46,965 nt of DNA from Corallococcus carmarthensis (GCF_003611695.1 NZ_RAWE01000059.1:1-46965); one strand, 5' to 3'; positions 1 through 8,810 are shown, counted from the first letter of the stretch. Translations and numbers: made by a program. The notes: generated from the sequence alone by a model not told the origin.

Positions 1-40
1 GGGGAAACGGGGTAGGGACGCCGCTTTCGGAAAAAGGCCG

Positions 41-574
41 GTGACAGATTTCAGGGGCACCGGTGTTCCCCTGGCCAACCGGGAGGCGCGTGCGGTGTCC
101 GTCGATGTGGAGGCCTATTACCGACGCTATGGCCCCCAGGTGCTCCGGCGCTGCCGCTTCCTGCTGCGCGACGAGGAACAGGCCGTGGACGCCATGCATG
201 ACGTGTTCGTTCAACTGCTGCGCTACCAGGCCGCGCTGAAGGACGCGGGGCCTTCCAGCCTGCTGCATCAGATCGCCACGCGCGTGTGCCTCAACCGCCT
301 GCGCGGCGCGAAGCGGCGCCCCGAGGACCGCGACGACGAACTGGTCCTGCGCATCGCCGCGTCCGGCGACACCGAGGCGCGCACCGCCGCCCGGGGCCTG
401 CTGGACCGCCTCTTCGGCCGCGTCCCCGCGTCCAGCCGCGACATCGCCGTGCTCCACCTGGTGGACGGCATGACGCTGGAGGAGACCGCCCGCGAGGTGG
501 GCCTGTCCGTGTCCGGAGTGCGCAAGCGCCTCCGGGCCCTGTCCGCTGTCCTGCAGGAGCTGGAGGCCGCATGA
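41..574 (+). CDS. ECF-type RNA polymerase sigma factor
   Basis: 177 aa from a GTG start preceded by an A-rich AAAAAGG ribosome site 4 nt upstream. Residues about 23-90 (AYYRRYGPQVLRRCRFLL...DAMHDVFVQLL) match sigma-70 region 2 with its DA-x-x-x-DVF core, and residues about 117-175 (LFGRVPASSRDIAVLHLVDG, then the TLEETAREVGLSVSGVRKRL helix-turn-helix) match region 4. The length is normal for an extracytoplasmic-function sigma factor. Its stop overlaps the next gene's start (ATGA), so it is translationally coupled to a membrane-anchored, anti-sigma-like protein and then to a caspase-fold protease, which are its likely regulator and target. A GGAAAC element at 3-8 resembles an ECF -35 box and would fit autoregulation, but no clear -10 is visible. 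Family call firm; regulon unknown. Confidence 0.9.
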   Translation: MTDFRGTGVPLANREARAVSVDVEAYYRRYGPQVLRRCRFLLRDEEQAVDAMHDVFVQLLRYQAALKDAGPSSLLHQIATRVCLNRLRGAKRRPEDRDDELVLRIAASGDTEARTAARGLLDRLFGRVPASSRDIAVLHLVDGMTLEETAREVGLSVSGVRKRLRALSAVLQELEAA

Positions 575-1410
575 CGTCCCCCCACCGCACCCCGGACTGG
601 CTGCTGGAGCGAATCGCCCTGGGGGAGCTGCCCCCGGACGAGCTCACCGCCGCCCGCGACCGCCTGGCCCGCGAACCCGACGGCCCCGCCCGCCTCGCCG
701 CCCTGGAGGCCGACTCGCGCGCCACCCTGGAGGCCCTGCCCCCGGACCGCGTCGCCCGCGAGGTGAAGGCCCGCTTCGCCCGCGCCGACACCTCCGCCGC
801 GCCCCGCGCCGAGGCCCCGCCGTCGCGCCCTTCCTGGCGCTTCCTGCCCGCCCTGGTGCCGGTGCTCGCCGCCGCCACCGTGGTCGTCCTCGTCAGCCGG
901 CCGGGGGCACAGGAGGCGCGCGACCCGTGGTCGGCGACCGGCACTGGAGGTACCCCCGGCGTCCTGGAGCCCACGCGCAGCAAGGGACTCCAGCCCCGGC
1001 TCGACGTGCACCGTCAGGTCGCCACCCGCACCGAGCGCCTCACCGACGGCGCCCCCGCCCAGGCCGGTGACGTGGTGCAGCTGTCGTACACCGCCGCCGG
1101 CCACGCCCACGGCGTCATCCTCTCCGTGGACGGCCGGGGCACCGTCACCCCGCACCTGCCCGCCCTGGGCGACACGTCCGCGCCCCTGGAGCGGAGCGGC
1201 GCGCACCTGCTGCCCCGCGCCTACGAGCTGGACGACGCCCCCGGCTTCGAGCGCTTCTTCCTCATCACCGCCGATGCGCCCTTCGAACTGGAGGGGGTGA
1301 TGGCCGCCGCGCGCGTCCTCGCCACCTCCCCCGAGGCGCGCACCGCGCCGCTGACCCTGCCCGCAGGCTTGGGCCAGACGTCCTTCCTGTTGGAGAAGCC
1401 CTCGCCATGA
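571..1410 (+). CDS. membrane-anchored anti-sigma-like protein with DUF4384-type domain
   Basis: 279 aa. The cytoplasmic N-terminus (residues 1-85: TPDWLLERIALGELPPDEL then charged helices) resembles the sigma-binding helical part of anti-sigma factors but lacks the HxxxCxxC zinc motif. One transmembrane segment follows at about 91-109 (FLPALVPVLAAATVVVLVS). The exported part (about 150-265) has GDVVQLSYTAAGHAHGVIL and ends in a beta-rich segment like the DUF4384 domains often found next to caspase-like proteins in myxobacteria. ATGA overlaps at both ends couple it to the sigma gene and to the caspase gene. I infer that it holds the sigma factor at the membrane and senses an envelope signal through the outer domain. 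An anti-sigma role rests on position and topology only. Confidence 0.7.
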   Translation: MTSPHRTPDWLLERIALGELPPDELTAARDRLAREPDGPARLAALEADSRATLEALPPDRVAREVKARFARADTSAAPRAEAPPSRPSWRFLPALVPVLAAATVVVLVSRPGAQEARDPWSATGTGGTPGVLEPTRSKGLQPRLDVHRQVATRTERLTDGAPAQAGDVVQLSYTAAGHAHGVILSVDGRGTVTPHLPALGDTSAPLERSGAHLLPRAYELDDAPGFERFFLITADAPFELEGVMAAARVLATSPEARTAPLTLPAGLGQTSFLLEKPSP

Positions 1411-3674
1411 GAGCGCTCGTCATCCTCCTGTTCGTGCTGGGCACGGCCCCCGTTGCCCACGCCGCGGAAGCCGCCGCCGTGCGACGGCTGGCCCTGTTCG
1501 TGGGCGTCAACGACGGCGGCCCGGAGCGCGTGCGGCTGCGCTACGCGGAGACCGACGCGAAGGCCTTCGCCCTGGTGCTGTCGGAGCTGGGCGGCGTGCT
1601 GCCCCAGGACCGCGTGCTCCTCACGGACGTGGACCGCGCGGGCGTGCTCGCCGGCTTCGACCGGGTGCGCGGCCTCGCGGAAGGCGTCCGCGCCGCGGGG
1701 GCCCGCCGCGTGGAGGTGCTGCTGTACTACTCCGGCCACTCGGACGACGAGGGGCTGCTGCTCAAGGGCCAGCGCCTGGACTACGGCGAGCTGCGCCGCT
1801 CGCTGGAGGGGCTGCCCGCGGACGTGCGCATCGCGGTGTTGGATTCGTGCGCGTCCGGCGCGTTCGCGCGCAAGAAGGGCGGCGTCGCGCGGCCCGCGTT
1901 CCTGGTGGACTCCGCCATCCAGGTGAAGGGCCACGCCATCCTCACCTCCTCCAGCGCGAACGAGGCCTCGCAGGAGTCGGATCGGCTGGGCGGCTCGTTC
2001 TTCACCCACCACCTGCTGTCCGGCCTGCGCGGCGCCGCGGACGTCACCCACGACGGCCGCGTCACCCTCACGGAGGCCTACCAGTTCGCCTTCCACGAAA
2101 CGCTCGCGCGCACGGAACGCACGCAGGGCGGCGCGCAGCACCCCAACTACGACATCGAGCTGGCGGGCACGGGCGACCTGGTGATGACCGACCTGCGCGC
2201 CACCACCGCGGGCCTGGTCCTCACCGAGCCGCTGGAGGGCCGCCTGTACGTGCGCGACGCGGTGGGCACGCTGGTGGTGGAGGTGCAGAAGGTGTCCGGC
2301 CGCGCCACCGAGCTGGGCCTGGCCCCCGGCGCCTACCGCGCCCGGCGCGAGTGGGACGGCGGGGTGTCCGAGGCGGCCTTCACGCTGAAGGAAGGCGTGC
2401 GCACGCCGCTCGCACCCGGCGACTTCCTGGGCGTGGGCCACGAGGCCACGGTGATGCGCGGCGGGGGGGGCGGTAGCGCACCGCTGTCCCCGCAGGGCCG
2501 GCGGATGCTGCCGGTGAACCTGAGCCTCGTGCCGAGCATGAGCACCAACACGCTGAGGGCCGGCCGCGCGCAGGTGGAGAACCGCTTCGCGCTGGGCGTC
2601 GTCAACGGCGGCGCGGCGCTGGGCGGCGGGCTGGCGCTGGGCCTGGCGGGCAACGTGTACGACGCGGAGGTGTCCGGCCTGGCCATGGCGCTGGGCTTCA
2701 ACACGTCCGGCGCGGACGTGTCCGGCGCGCAGCTGTCGCTCGTCACCAACGTGGCGGGCGGCGCGGTGCGCGGCGTCCAGGCGACGCTGGGCCTCAACGT
2801 GGCCAACGGGGACGTGGACGGCGTGGGACAGCTGGCACTGGGCGCGAACGTGGCGCGCGGCGCATTGGGCGGAGTGCAGGCGGCGCTGGGCGCCAACGTC
2901 ACCACCGCGGACGCCACCGGCATGCAGTTGTCACTGGGTATCAATCACGCCAACGGCACGATGAAGGGCGTGCAGTTCACGCTGGGCGTCAACTCCGTGG
3001 CGACGGCCGCGCGGGGCATCCAGGGGTCGGTGCTGCTCAACCGCGCCCCATCCCTCACCGGCATGCAGCTGGGGCTGATCAACGTGGGCGGCGACGTGTC
3101 CGGCATGCAGCTGGGGCTGATCAACGTGGCGGACACGGTGCACGGCATGCAGCTGGGGCTCGTGAACGTCTCCGACGAAGTGCACGGCGCGCCGGTGGGC
3201 CTGTTCACCTACGAGAAGAAGGGCCAGCTGCACCTGGAGGTGTACGGCAGCGACGTGCAGCTCACCAACCTGGCGCTGAAGTTTGGCGGCAAGCACTTCT
3301 ACACGACGCTGCTCGCGGGGATTGGGCCGGACGACCGCTTCCAGCGCTTCAGCCTGGGCCTGGGCCTGGGCGGGCACATCCCGCTGGGTTCACGCTTCTG
3401 GGTGGACGTGGACGTCGCGGCCAGCCAGGTGCTGTCCACGCGCGACCCGTTCTCCAGCAAGTCCAACAACCTGCTCTCGCAGGCGCGCGCCATGCTGGGC
3501 TTCCAGGTGATGCCGAGGCTGGCCGTGTTCGCGGGCCCCACCTACAACGTGGCGTTCATGTGGGGAGAGTCGGAGTTCTCGAAACTGACCACGCTGCCGG
3601 TGCGCTCGCACACCATCGACGCGGACACGCACATGCAGCGCTGGCCCGGCTTCCAGATGGGCGTGCGGCTCTAG
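1407..3674 (+). CDS. exported caspase-family protease fused to LA_2272-like surface repeats
   Basis: 755 aa with a Sec signal peptide (residues 1-20, ending AHAA). Residues about 26-255 form a caspase/peptidase C14 fold: beta strand LALFVGVNDGG, catalytic His111 in YYSGHSDDEG and catalytic Cys148 in VLDSCASGAF, both intact. A carboxypeptidase-regulatory-like beta segment (about 265-340) and a glycine linker (351-356) follow. Residues about 385-600 consist of 14-17-residue repeats of the GMQLGLINV type, the pattern of LA_2272-like surface-repeat proteins. The tail (about 630-755) alternates like outer-membrane beta strands and ends VRL. The protein is probably outer-membrane associated or surface exposed. 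It is the last gene of the sigma/anti-sigma cassette, so its expression is probably controlled by that sigma factor. Substrate unknown. Confidence 0.85.
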   Translation: MRALVILLFVLGTAPVAHAAEAAAVRRLALFVGVNDGGPERVRLRYAETDAKAFALVLSELGGVLPQDRVLLTDVDRAGVLAGFDRVRGLAEGVRAAGARRVEVLLYYSGHSDDEGLLLKGQRLDYGELRRSLEGLPADVRIAVLDSCASGAFARKKGGVARPAFLVDSAIQVKGHAILTSSSANEASQESDRLGGSFFTHHLLSGLRGAADVTHDGRVTLTEAYQFAFHETLARTERTQGGAQHPNYDIELAGTGDLVMTDLRATTAGLVLTEPLEGRLYVRDAVGTLVVEVQKVSGRATELGLAPGAYRARREWDGGVSEAAFTLKEGVRTPLAPGDFLGVGHEATVMRGGGGGSAPLSPQGRRMLPVNLSLVPSMSTNTLRAGRAQVENRFALGVVNGGAALGGGLALGLAGNVYDAEVSGLAMALGFNTSGADVSGAQLSLVTNVAGGAVRGVQATLGLNVANGDVDGVGQLALGANVARGALGGVQAALGANVTTADATGMQLSLGINHANGTMKGVQFTLGVNSVATAARGIQGSVLLNRAPSLTGMQLGLINVGGDVSGMQLGLINVADTVHGMQLGLVNVSDEVHGAPVGLFTYEKKGQLHLEVYGSDVQLTNLALKFGGKHFYTTLLAGIGPDDRFQRFSLGLGLGGHIPLGSRFWVDVDVAASQVLSTRDPFSSKSNNLLSQARAMLGFQVMPRLAVFAGPTYNVAFMWGESEFSKLTTLPVRSHTIDADTHMQRWPGFQMGVRL
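3058..3184 (+). repeat. 42-bp tandem repeat inside the caspase gene
   Basis: Three consecutive copies with 42-nt spacing begin with GCATGCAGCTGGGGCT at 3061, 3103 and 3145, encoding a 14-residue GMQLGLINV unit. Older, more diverged copies with 15-17-residue spacing extend upstream to about 2640. The near-identical DNA of the last units suggests recent expansion or gene conversion. Confidence 0.85.
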
Positions 3675-3682
3675 AGAGACAC

Positions 3683-3713
3683 CGCCGGGACCGCGCATGA
3701 AGCGGCCCCGGCG
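3683..3713. terminator. hairpin between convergent genes
   Basis: CGCCGGGACCGC pairs with GCGGCCCCGGCG (12-bp stem with one mismatch) around a 7-nt loop. It lies just after the caspase stop and before the end of the opposite-strand lipoprotein gene, so it could serve both strands. No T-run follows on either side. Confidence 0.45.
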
Positions 3714-3724
3714 CGGGACTTCCC

Positions 3725-4231
3725 TCAGCCGACGACGCGGGTGGCGCGCAGCACGATGGCGTCGCCCGCGGGGCCGGCCTTGAGCCGCTTGTCCAACGAG
3801 CCCTCCACCTTGAGGCCGGGGCCGCCCTTGAATGCCCGCTGCATGAGTTCGCCGGCCTTCTCGTTGTCCCCGCCGGTGACGGCGCTGAGGTCGATTTCGT
3901 GGAAGGACTGGATCTTCTTGTCCGGCGCGTCCGCGCTGAACAGGTCGTAGTGGTCGCAGGGCGGCGCGAAGCAGCGCTTCCCGTTGTCCTTGACGATGTA
4001 GACGGTGCTGGTGGTCATGGTGGCGTCTCCGGGTGAGGGGGTGGGGGCGGCCGTGCCGGGCTCGTTGGCGATGCCCTCGGGCGTCTGCACTTCGGTCCGC
4101 TTCAGGTCGGCGGGGGCCGCCGCGCCGGGCGCATCACCGCCGGAGGGCTGCGCGGTAGGAGAGGACGGCGTGCTGCACGCCACCGGGCCGAGCAGGAGCA
4201 CGGCGGACAACAGCAGGGAGCGGGCGTTCAT
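3725..4231 (-). CDS. putative lipoprotein, DUF6748-like
   Basis: 168 aa from the ATG at 4231, chosen because it starts directly with a lipoprotein signal (MNARSLLLSAVLLLGPVAC, Cys19) and has a GGAG ribosome site about 7 nt upstream; a longer reading from 4294 would bury the signal. After a Pro/Ala/Ser-rich linker (about 20-75) comes a compact domain, STVYIVKDNGKRCFAPPC then HYDLF, resembling the Cys-containing start of DUF6748 proteins common in myxobacteria. The remainder (SFHEIDLSA to the end) looks like a small alpha/beta domain. It is transcribed convergently to the caspase operon and divergently from dnaN. Function unknown; the DUF assignment is tentative. Confidence 0.75.
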   Translation of the reverse strand: MNARSLLLSAVLLLGPVACSTPSSPTAQPSGGDAPGAAAPADLKRTEVQTPEGIANEPGTAAPTPSPGDATMTTSTVYIVKDNGKRCFAPPCDHYDLFSADAPDKKIQSFHEIDLSAVTGGDNEKAGELMQRAFKGGPGLKVEGSLDKRLKAGPAGDAIVLRATRVVG

Positions 4232-4492
4232 GGCGACTCCGGAAAGGAGGACGGGGTGCCCTCCTTCAACGCGGGAGGACACGGCCGGGTCCACTCTGCC
4301 CGTCCGCGCGCCTGCCCACCAGGGCGCCAGGGGCGATTTTGCTCCATGTCCTACATGGGCCCGGAGAGTCGGGAAGAGAGCGAAGCCCGTCGCGAAAGGG
4401 GTACCAAGACGGTGGAAGGGGTTACCCGTTCGTTGTACACCCGCGCCCTAGGAGATCGGCCTTCGGGGCCGTGACCTGTAAGGACGCCCACG
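4232..4492. other. divergent intergenic region upstream of dnaN
   Basis: 261 nt separate the lipoprotein start from dnaN and must hold both promoters. I see no convincing sigma-70 pair and no good DnaA box; the closest 9-mer, TTGTACACC near 4434, matches the consensus poorly. AAGGAC at 4480-4485 is the probable dnaN ribosome site. Confidence 0.4.
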
Positions 4493-5599
4493 ATGGAATT
4501 CCGCATCGCCGCCGACGAGCTGAAGAAGGCCCTCTACCGCGCCCAGGGCATCGTGGAGCGCAAGACGACGATGCCCATCCTCGCCAACGTGCTGCTCACG
4601 GCGAACAAGGGCAGCATCACGGTCACGGCCTTCGACCTGGACATCGGCATCGTGTCCGAGCACGCCGCGGACGTGTCCAAGCCGGGCGCCGTCACGCTGA
4701 GCGCGAAGTACGTCTTCGACATCGTGCAGAACCTCCCGGACGCGGAGGTCACGCTCAAGAAGCTGGCGAACAACTACGTCGACATCTCCTCCGGCTCCGC
4801 GCACTTCAAGATCGTCGGCATGGCCGCCGAGGAGTACCCGAAGCTGCCCAAGGAGGAGAGCGCGCCGCTGGTGCAGATCTCCGGCAACGTCCTCCTGGAG
4901 ATGATCAAGAAGACCCAGTTCGCCATCTCCAGCGACGAGACCCGCTACATCCTCAACGGCGTCTTCTTCGAGCCCCAGTCCAGCGGCAAGGTCCGCATGG
5001 TGGCCACGGACGGCCACCGGCTGTCGCTCATCGAGCGCGAGATGTCCGGCGACTTCAAGCTCAAGAGCGGCGTCATCATCCCGCGCAAGGGCCTGATGGA
5101 GTTGAAGCGCCTGCTGGACGAGGCCCCGGACGCGGAGTGCCACCTGGGCTTCGCGGAGAACTCGGCGCTGTTCAAGAAGCCGGGCCTCACCATGGTGATG
5201 CGCCTCATCGACGGGCAGTTCCCGGAGTACCAGCGCGTCATCCCCAAGGAGGGCGAGAAGGTCGTCCTCGTGCCCAAGGTGCGCCTGCTGGAAGGCCTCA
5301 AGCGCATCGCGCTCCTGTCCGCGGACAAGAGCAACGCCATCCGCATCGGGTTGGAGAAGGGCAAGCTGCTCATCACCGCCAGCAACCCGGACCTGGGCGA
5401 AGCGCGTGACGCCCTGGACGTGGACTACAAGGGCAACGACATCACCATCGGCTTCAACGCCCGCTACCTGATGGACGTGCTGGGCGTGACGGACACGGAC
5501 GAGGTCAGCTTCGAACTGGGTGACGAGCACAGCCCGGGCGTGCTGCACGGCCCCGGCGACCGCAGCTTCACCGCCGTGGTCATGCCCATGCGCGTCTGA
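4493..5599 (+). CDS. dnaN: DNA polymerase III beta subunit (sliding clamp)
   Basis: 368 aa, the normal length for a bacterial beta clamp. It starts MEFRIAADELKKAL and shows the three clamp folds in order: domain 1 with KTTMPILANVLL, domain 2 with TRYILNGVFFE and VATDGHRLS, and domain 3 ending in the conserved VMPMRV tail. The dimeric ring encircles DNA and tethers Pol III and other replication and repair proteins. AAGGAC precedes the ATG. In many bacteria dnaN is adjacent to recF and gyrB; here recF lies about 18.6 kb downstream, separated by signalling, CBASS and toxin-like genes. Identification is certain. Confidence 0.98.
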   Translation: MEFRIAADELKKALYRAQGIVERKTTMPILANVLLTANKGSITVTAFDLDIGIVSEHAADVSKPGAVTLSAKYVFDIVQNLPDAEVTLKKLANNYVDISSGSAHFKIVGMAAEEYPKLPKEESAPLVQISGNVLLEMIKKTQFAISSDETRYILNGVFFEPQSSGKVRMVATDGHRLSLIEREMSGDFKLKSGVIIPRKGLMELKRLLDEAPDAECHLGFAENSALFKKPGLTMVMRLIDGQFPEYQRVIPKEGEKVVLVPKVRLLEGLKRIALLSADKSNAIRIGLEKGKLLITASNPDLGEARDALDVDYKGNDITIGFNARYLMDVLGVTDTDEVSFELGDEHSPGVLHGPGDRSFTAVVMPMRV

Positions 5600-5709
5600 G
5601 CTGGGTCTCCGTCCACCTTCCCACGTCGGTTTCGCGGCACCGTTCCACGTTCGACGCTCCGCGCCATGGGGAGGCCTGCGCCCGGCGCGGCGTCTCCTTA
5701 TGATGGGGC

Positions 5710-6930
5710 GTGGCCACCCGTCCGGACGACCTGAAAGCGCGGCTGGAGGACCGAGCGGACCTCCTGGAGGCCACGCGCCTGCGCTACCGCGCGCTCAAGG
5801 GCGTGCTGGAGTCCTTCTTCTGGAGGGACCGGATCCGCAACCACTTCGAGCTCCTGCGCGAGGTGGCCACGGCCCAGCCGGAGGTGGACGCGACGCTGGG
5901 CGCGCTGCGACGCCGCGTGGAGGCGGAAGGCTGGCCGCGCGACGCGGCACCCGTCCGGCTGATGCACGAGGTGGAGCGCCTGCGCGATGCGGTGGAGCGC
6001 GCGGCGGAGCGGCGGTTGTCCTCATCGGCTTCCTCGGCCTCCGACGACGCGGAGGAGGACGTGCCCGCCACGCTGGGGGAGCGGCTGTTGCGCCTGGAGA
6101 CGGAGGTGCTGGACGCGGCGCCATTCCTGGGCGGACGCGTCTGGGCCCAGGCGGTGGAGCTGTTGCCTCGCAACCTGCCGGAGCTGCGCGCCGCGTGCGC
6201 CGCGGGCGAGGTCTTCGAGCGCGTGTTCATGCGCCCCGTGCCGGAAGGGGCTCAGGCGTTCTCCGACGAGGAGGCGCGGGAGCTGGCGCGGGCGCTGCCC
6301 CTGGGCGCCGCCGCGCTGGTGGCGCTGTGGGAGCGGCTGGAGCGCTACGACAGCCGGGGGCGGGTGAAGGACTTCCTCCAGCGGCGCATGCGCCGTGCGC
6401 CGACGCGTGTGGCGCGCAGCGGGCCGGAGCTGCTGTTGCACGCGGCCTTCTGGCACGACGTGGCGCGGGTGCGCGTGCGCGCGGTGCTGGAGGCGGAGCT
6501 GGCGCCGGTGGTGCCGCGCGAGCCGGAGCTGCCCGCGCTCCTGTCCTGGCGGGCCGCGCTGTCGGAGGATCCGGCGTTGCGGCTGTCCGCGCGGAGCGTC
6601 TTCACGGAAGGGCGCGCGGGGCTGGTGGAGACGGCGGCGGCGCTGGCGGCCCTGTCGCGCGAGCGGCCCCGGGGCGCGTGGAGTGAAGAGGTCGCGTGGG
6701 CGCGGCTGGAGCAGGCCGCGCAGCGGGCGCGCACGGAAGAGGGACCAGAGGCGGAGGCCCTGCGGGACGCCCTGCGACTCTTCGTGATGCTGCGGGGCCA
6801 GGCGCGCACACCCGCGCGGCTGTTCTCGCCGGAGCACGCGAAGCCCGCGGGGGGCGACGTGGCCCGCAACGGGGACCTGGTGGCGCTGGTGCAGGCGGCG
6901 CGTCACGCGGCGCTGCGGCAGGGCGGCTGA
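5710..6930 (+). CDS. hypothetical helical protein
   Basis: 406 aa from a GTG start (GTGGCCACCCGTCC). Rich in Ala, Arg, Glu and Leu and predicted almost wholly helical, with no signal peptide or membrane segment. The N-terminus (residues 5-110) has heptad-like spacing, including LRYRALKGVLESFFWRDRIR, followed by a low-complexity Ser/Asp/Glu linker (about 104-117) and a long helical C-terminal domain. I recognise no catalytic motif or family. It follows dnaN by 110 nt on the same strand and is followed after 82 nt by the signalling operon. Coding is supported by length, strong third-position GC and absence of a better frame. Confidence 0.7.
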   Translation: MATRPDDLKARLEDRADLLEATRLRYRALKGVLESFFWRDRIRNHFELLREVATAQPEVDATLGALRRRVEAEGWPRDAAPVRLMHEVERLRDAVERAAERRLSSSASSASDDAEEDVPATLGERLLRLETEVLDAAPFLGGRVWAQAVELLPRNLPELRAACAAGEVFERVFMRPVPEGAQAFSDEEARELARALPLGAAALVALWERLERYDSRGRVKDFLQRRMRRAPTRVARSGPELLLHAAFWHDVARVRVRAVLEAELAPVVPREPELPALLSWRAALSEDPALRLSARSVFTEGRAGLVETAAALAALSRERPRGAWSEEVAWARLEQAAQRARTEEGPEAEALRDALRLFVMLRGQARTPARLFSPEHAKPAGGDVARNGDLVALVQAARHAALRQGG

Positions 6931-7012
6931 AGACAGACACCGGTTTGGGGCCGGTGGAAGGCTTCTGTTAGGTTGGGTGTGTCGCTTCCTTTTTTCGGTC
7001 GTCACCCCGCCC

Positions 7013-7747
7013 ATGACCCAGCCTGTTCCTCCGCCGTCCGCTGACGCGGCGCCGCTCCAGTTCGACCGCGCCGAGTTCACCGAAGCGCCTCCGGTGACGA
7101 AGTGCACCGTCTGCCAGCGCGCCATCCAGAGCGTCTACTTCGAGGTGAACCAGCGCCTGCTGTGTCCCGACTGCCGCGAGCAGGTGGAGGCGGCGATGAC
7201 GGGCGGCTCGAAGTCGAAGCGCTTCCTGACGGCGTCGGTGTTTGGCTTTGGCGCGGCCGTGGCGGGGGCGCTCGTCTATTGGGTGGTGAGCCTGACGGGC
7301 TACAACATCGGCCTCATCGCCATCGTGGTGGGGTGGATGGTGGGGACCGCGGTGTTCAAGGGTTCCGAGTCGCGCGGTGGCGGGGTCTACCAGGCGCTCG
7401 CGGTGCTGCTGACGTACTTCGCGGTGGCGGGCTCGCTCGCGCCGGATGTGTACAAGGAGCTCACGACGCAGCCTCCGGCCGAGGTGGCGGCCGGCACGCC
7501 GGCGGAGGAAGCGGTGGAGCCCTCCGCCGCGGGCAACGTGGTGCTCGCGGGAGTGATTTCCGTGGCGGCGCCGGTGCTCGTTGGAATCAACAGCCCCATG
7601 TCGGGGCTCATCTACGGCTTCGCGCTGTTCGAGGCGTGGCGCCGCACGAAGCGGACGGCGCTGAACATCGCGGGGCCGTTCAAGCTGCAGGAGGCACCCG
7701 CCGAGGGTGAGGCCGCGCCCGCGGAGCCGGAGCGGTCCGTTGGCTGA
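7013..7747 (+). CDS. zinc-ribbon integral membrane protein
   Basis: 244 aa starting at the ATG of MTQPVPPPSA. A cytoplasmic zinc ribbon is formed by Cys31/Cys34 (CTVC) and Cys51/Cys54 (CPDC). Hydrophobic segments follow at about 71-94, 97-115, 126-143 and 174-206, so it is probably a four-pass inner-membrane protein. The C-terminus is Ala/Glu/Pro-rich. It overlaps the next gene (M50 protease) by 8 nt and opens the operon running to 13914. The protease also begins with a zinc ribbon, suggesting that the two act together. No specific family recognised. Confidence 0.8.
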   Translation: MTQPVPPPSADAAPLQFDRAEFTEAPPVTKCTVCQRAIQSVYFEVNQRLLCPDCREQVEAAMTGGSKSKRFLTASVFGFGAAVAGALVYWVVSLTGYNIGLIAIVVGWMVGTAVFKGSESRGGGVYQALAVLLTYFAVAGSLAPDVYKELTTQPPAEVAAGTPAEEAVEPSAAGNVVLAGVISVAAPVLVGINSPMSGLIYGFALFEAWRRTKRTALNIAGPFKLQEAPAEGEAAPAEPERSVG

Positions 7748-8810
7748 GGCGCTCGCGGTTCAGCTCCTCACGCAGCGGTGTGAGGGGTGTGGTTCGGAGC
7801 TCGCGCCCCGGCTGCTCACCTGTCCGTCGTGCCGGAAGCTGGTGCATGGGAAGCGGCTGACGCAGCTGGCGGCGGATGCGCAGGCGGCGTCGGAGCGGGG
7901 CGCGCCGTTGGAGGCGCTGGCACTGTGGCGCGAGGCTTTGGAGTTGTTGCCACCGGGCACTGCGCAGCACTCGCAGGTGACGGCGCGGGTGACGGCGCTG
8001 AGTCAGCAGGCGGATGCGCACGGGCTGGCGGTGCCGCTGGCGGAGGCGGAGCGCAAGCGTTCGGGAATGCCGAAGGTGTTGGCCAGCATGGGCGCGGTGG
8101 GCCTGATGCTGTGGAAGTTCAAGTTCGTGCTGGCGCTGCTCTTGGGCAAGGGGAAGTTGCTGCTGCTCGGGCTCACGAAGGCGAGCACGCTGTTCTCCAT
8201 GCTGTTCGCGGTGAGCGTGTACTGGACGATGTGGGGTTGGAGCTTCGCGCTGGGGTTGGTGGCGTGCATCTACGTGCATGAGATGGGGCACGTGGCGTCG
8301 CTGCGCCGTCTGGGCATGAAGGCGGACGCGCCCATGTTCATCCCGGGGTTGGGCGCGTTCGTGCGCCTGAAGCAGGTGCCGGTGGATGAGCGCGAGGACG
8401 CGCGCATCGGATTGGCGGGGCCCATCTGGGGCACCGCGGCGGTGGTGGTGGTGCTGGTGGCGGCGGTGCTCACGGGATGGAAGGCATTGGGAGCCATCGC
8501 GCACGCGGCGACGTGGCTGAACCTGTTCAACCTGGTGCCGGTGTGGCAGCTGGACGGCTCGCGAGGCTTCCGGGCGCTGGCGCGCAAGCAGCGGTGGATG
8601 GCGGTGGCCGTGCTGGGCGCGACGTGGTTCCTCACGGGAGAGAACCTGCTCCTGCTCATCGGAGGAGTGGCGGCGTACCGCGCCCTGCTCACACCCGCGT
8701 CGGAGAAGGGCGACCTGCGCACGCTGGTGGAGTACAGCGCGCTGGTGGTGGGATTGGGCGCGCTGGGCTGGGCCGCGCAGCACTGGACGGGGGCGACGGC
8801 GGCGCTGTGA
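7740..8810 (+). CDS. site-2 protease family (M50) metallopeptidase
   Basis: 356 aa if it starts at the TTG at 7740, which overlaps the previous stop and has GGAG upstream; a start at 7707 is also possible. Order: zinc ribbon (Cys14/17, Cys28/31), a short TPR-like helical stretch (about 40-95), then a multi-pass membrane core. The intramembrane zinc site is intact: His180-Glu181-x-x-His184 in YVHEMGHVASL, and the distal NLVPVWQLDGSRGF motif typical of M50 enzymes. Such proteases cut substrates within the membrane and often release regulators in envelope signalling. It is coupled downstream (GTGA overlap) to a membrane-spanning kinase and an ECF sigma factor. I infer a regulated-proteolysis role in that pathway; the substrate is unknown. 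Confidence 0.9.
   Translation: MAEALAVQLLTQRCEGCGSELAPRLLTCPSCRKLVHGKRLTQLAADAQAASERGAPLEALALWREALELLPPGTAQHSQVTARVTALSQQADAHGLAVPLAEAERKRSGMPKVLASMGAVGLMLWKFKFVLALLLGKGKLLLLGLTKASTLFSMLFAVSVYWTMWGWSFALGLVACIYVHEMGHVASLRRLGMKADAPMFIPGLGAFVRLKQVPVDEREDARIGLAGPIWGTAAVVVVLVAAVLTGWKALGAIAHAATWLNLFNLVPVWQLDGSRGFRALARKQRWMAVAVLGATWFLTGENLLLLIGGVAAYRALLTPASEKGDLRTLVEYSALVVGLGALGWAAQHWTGATAAL

Noticed and set aside
268-1206. Long open frames opposite and overlapping the sigma/anti-sigma genes
   Set aside because: Arg/Gly/Ala-rich translations without domains, caused by high GC; the coupled + strand genes have clear domains.
4232-4492. Origin of replication upstream of dnaN
   Set aside because: No cluster of DnaA boxes or AT-rich unwinding region, and dnaA is not in the window.
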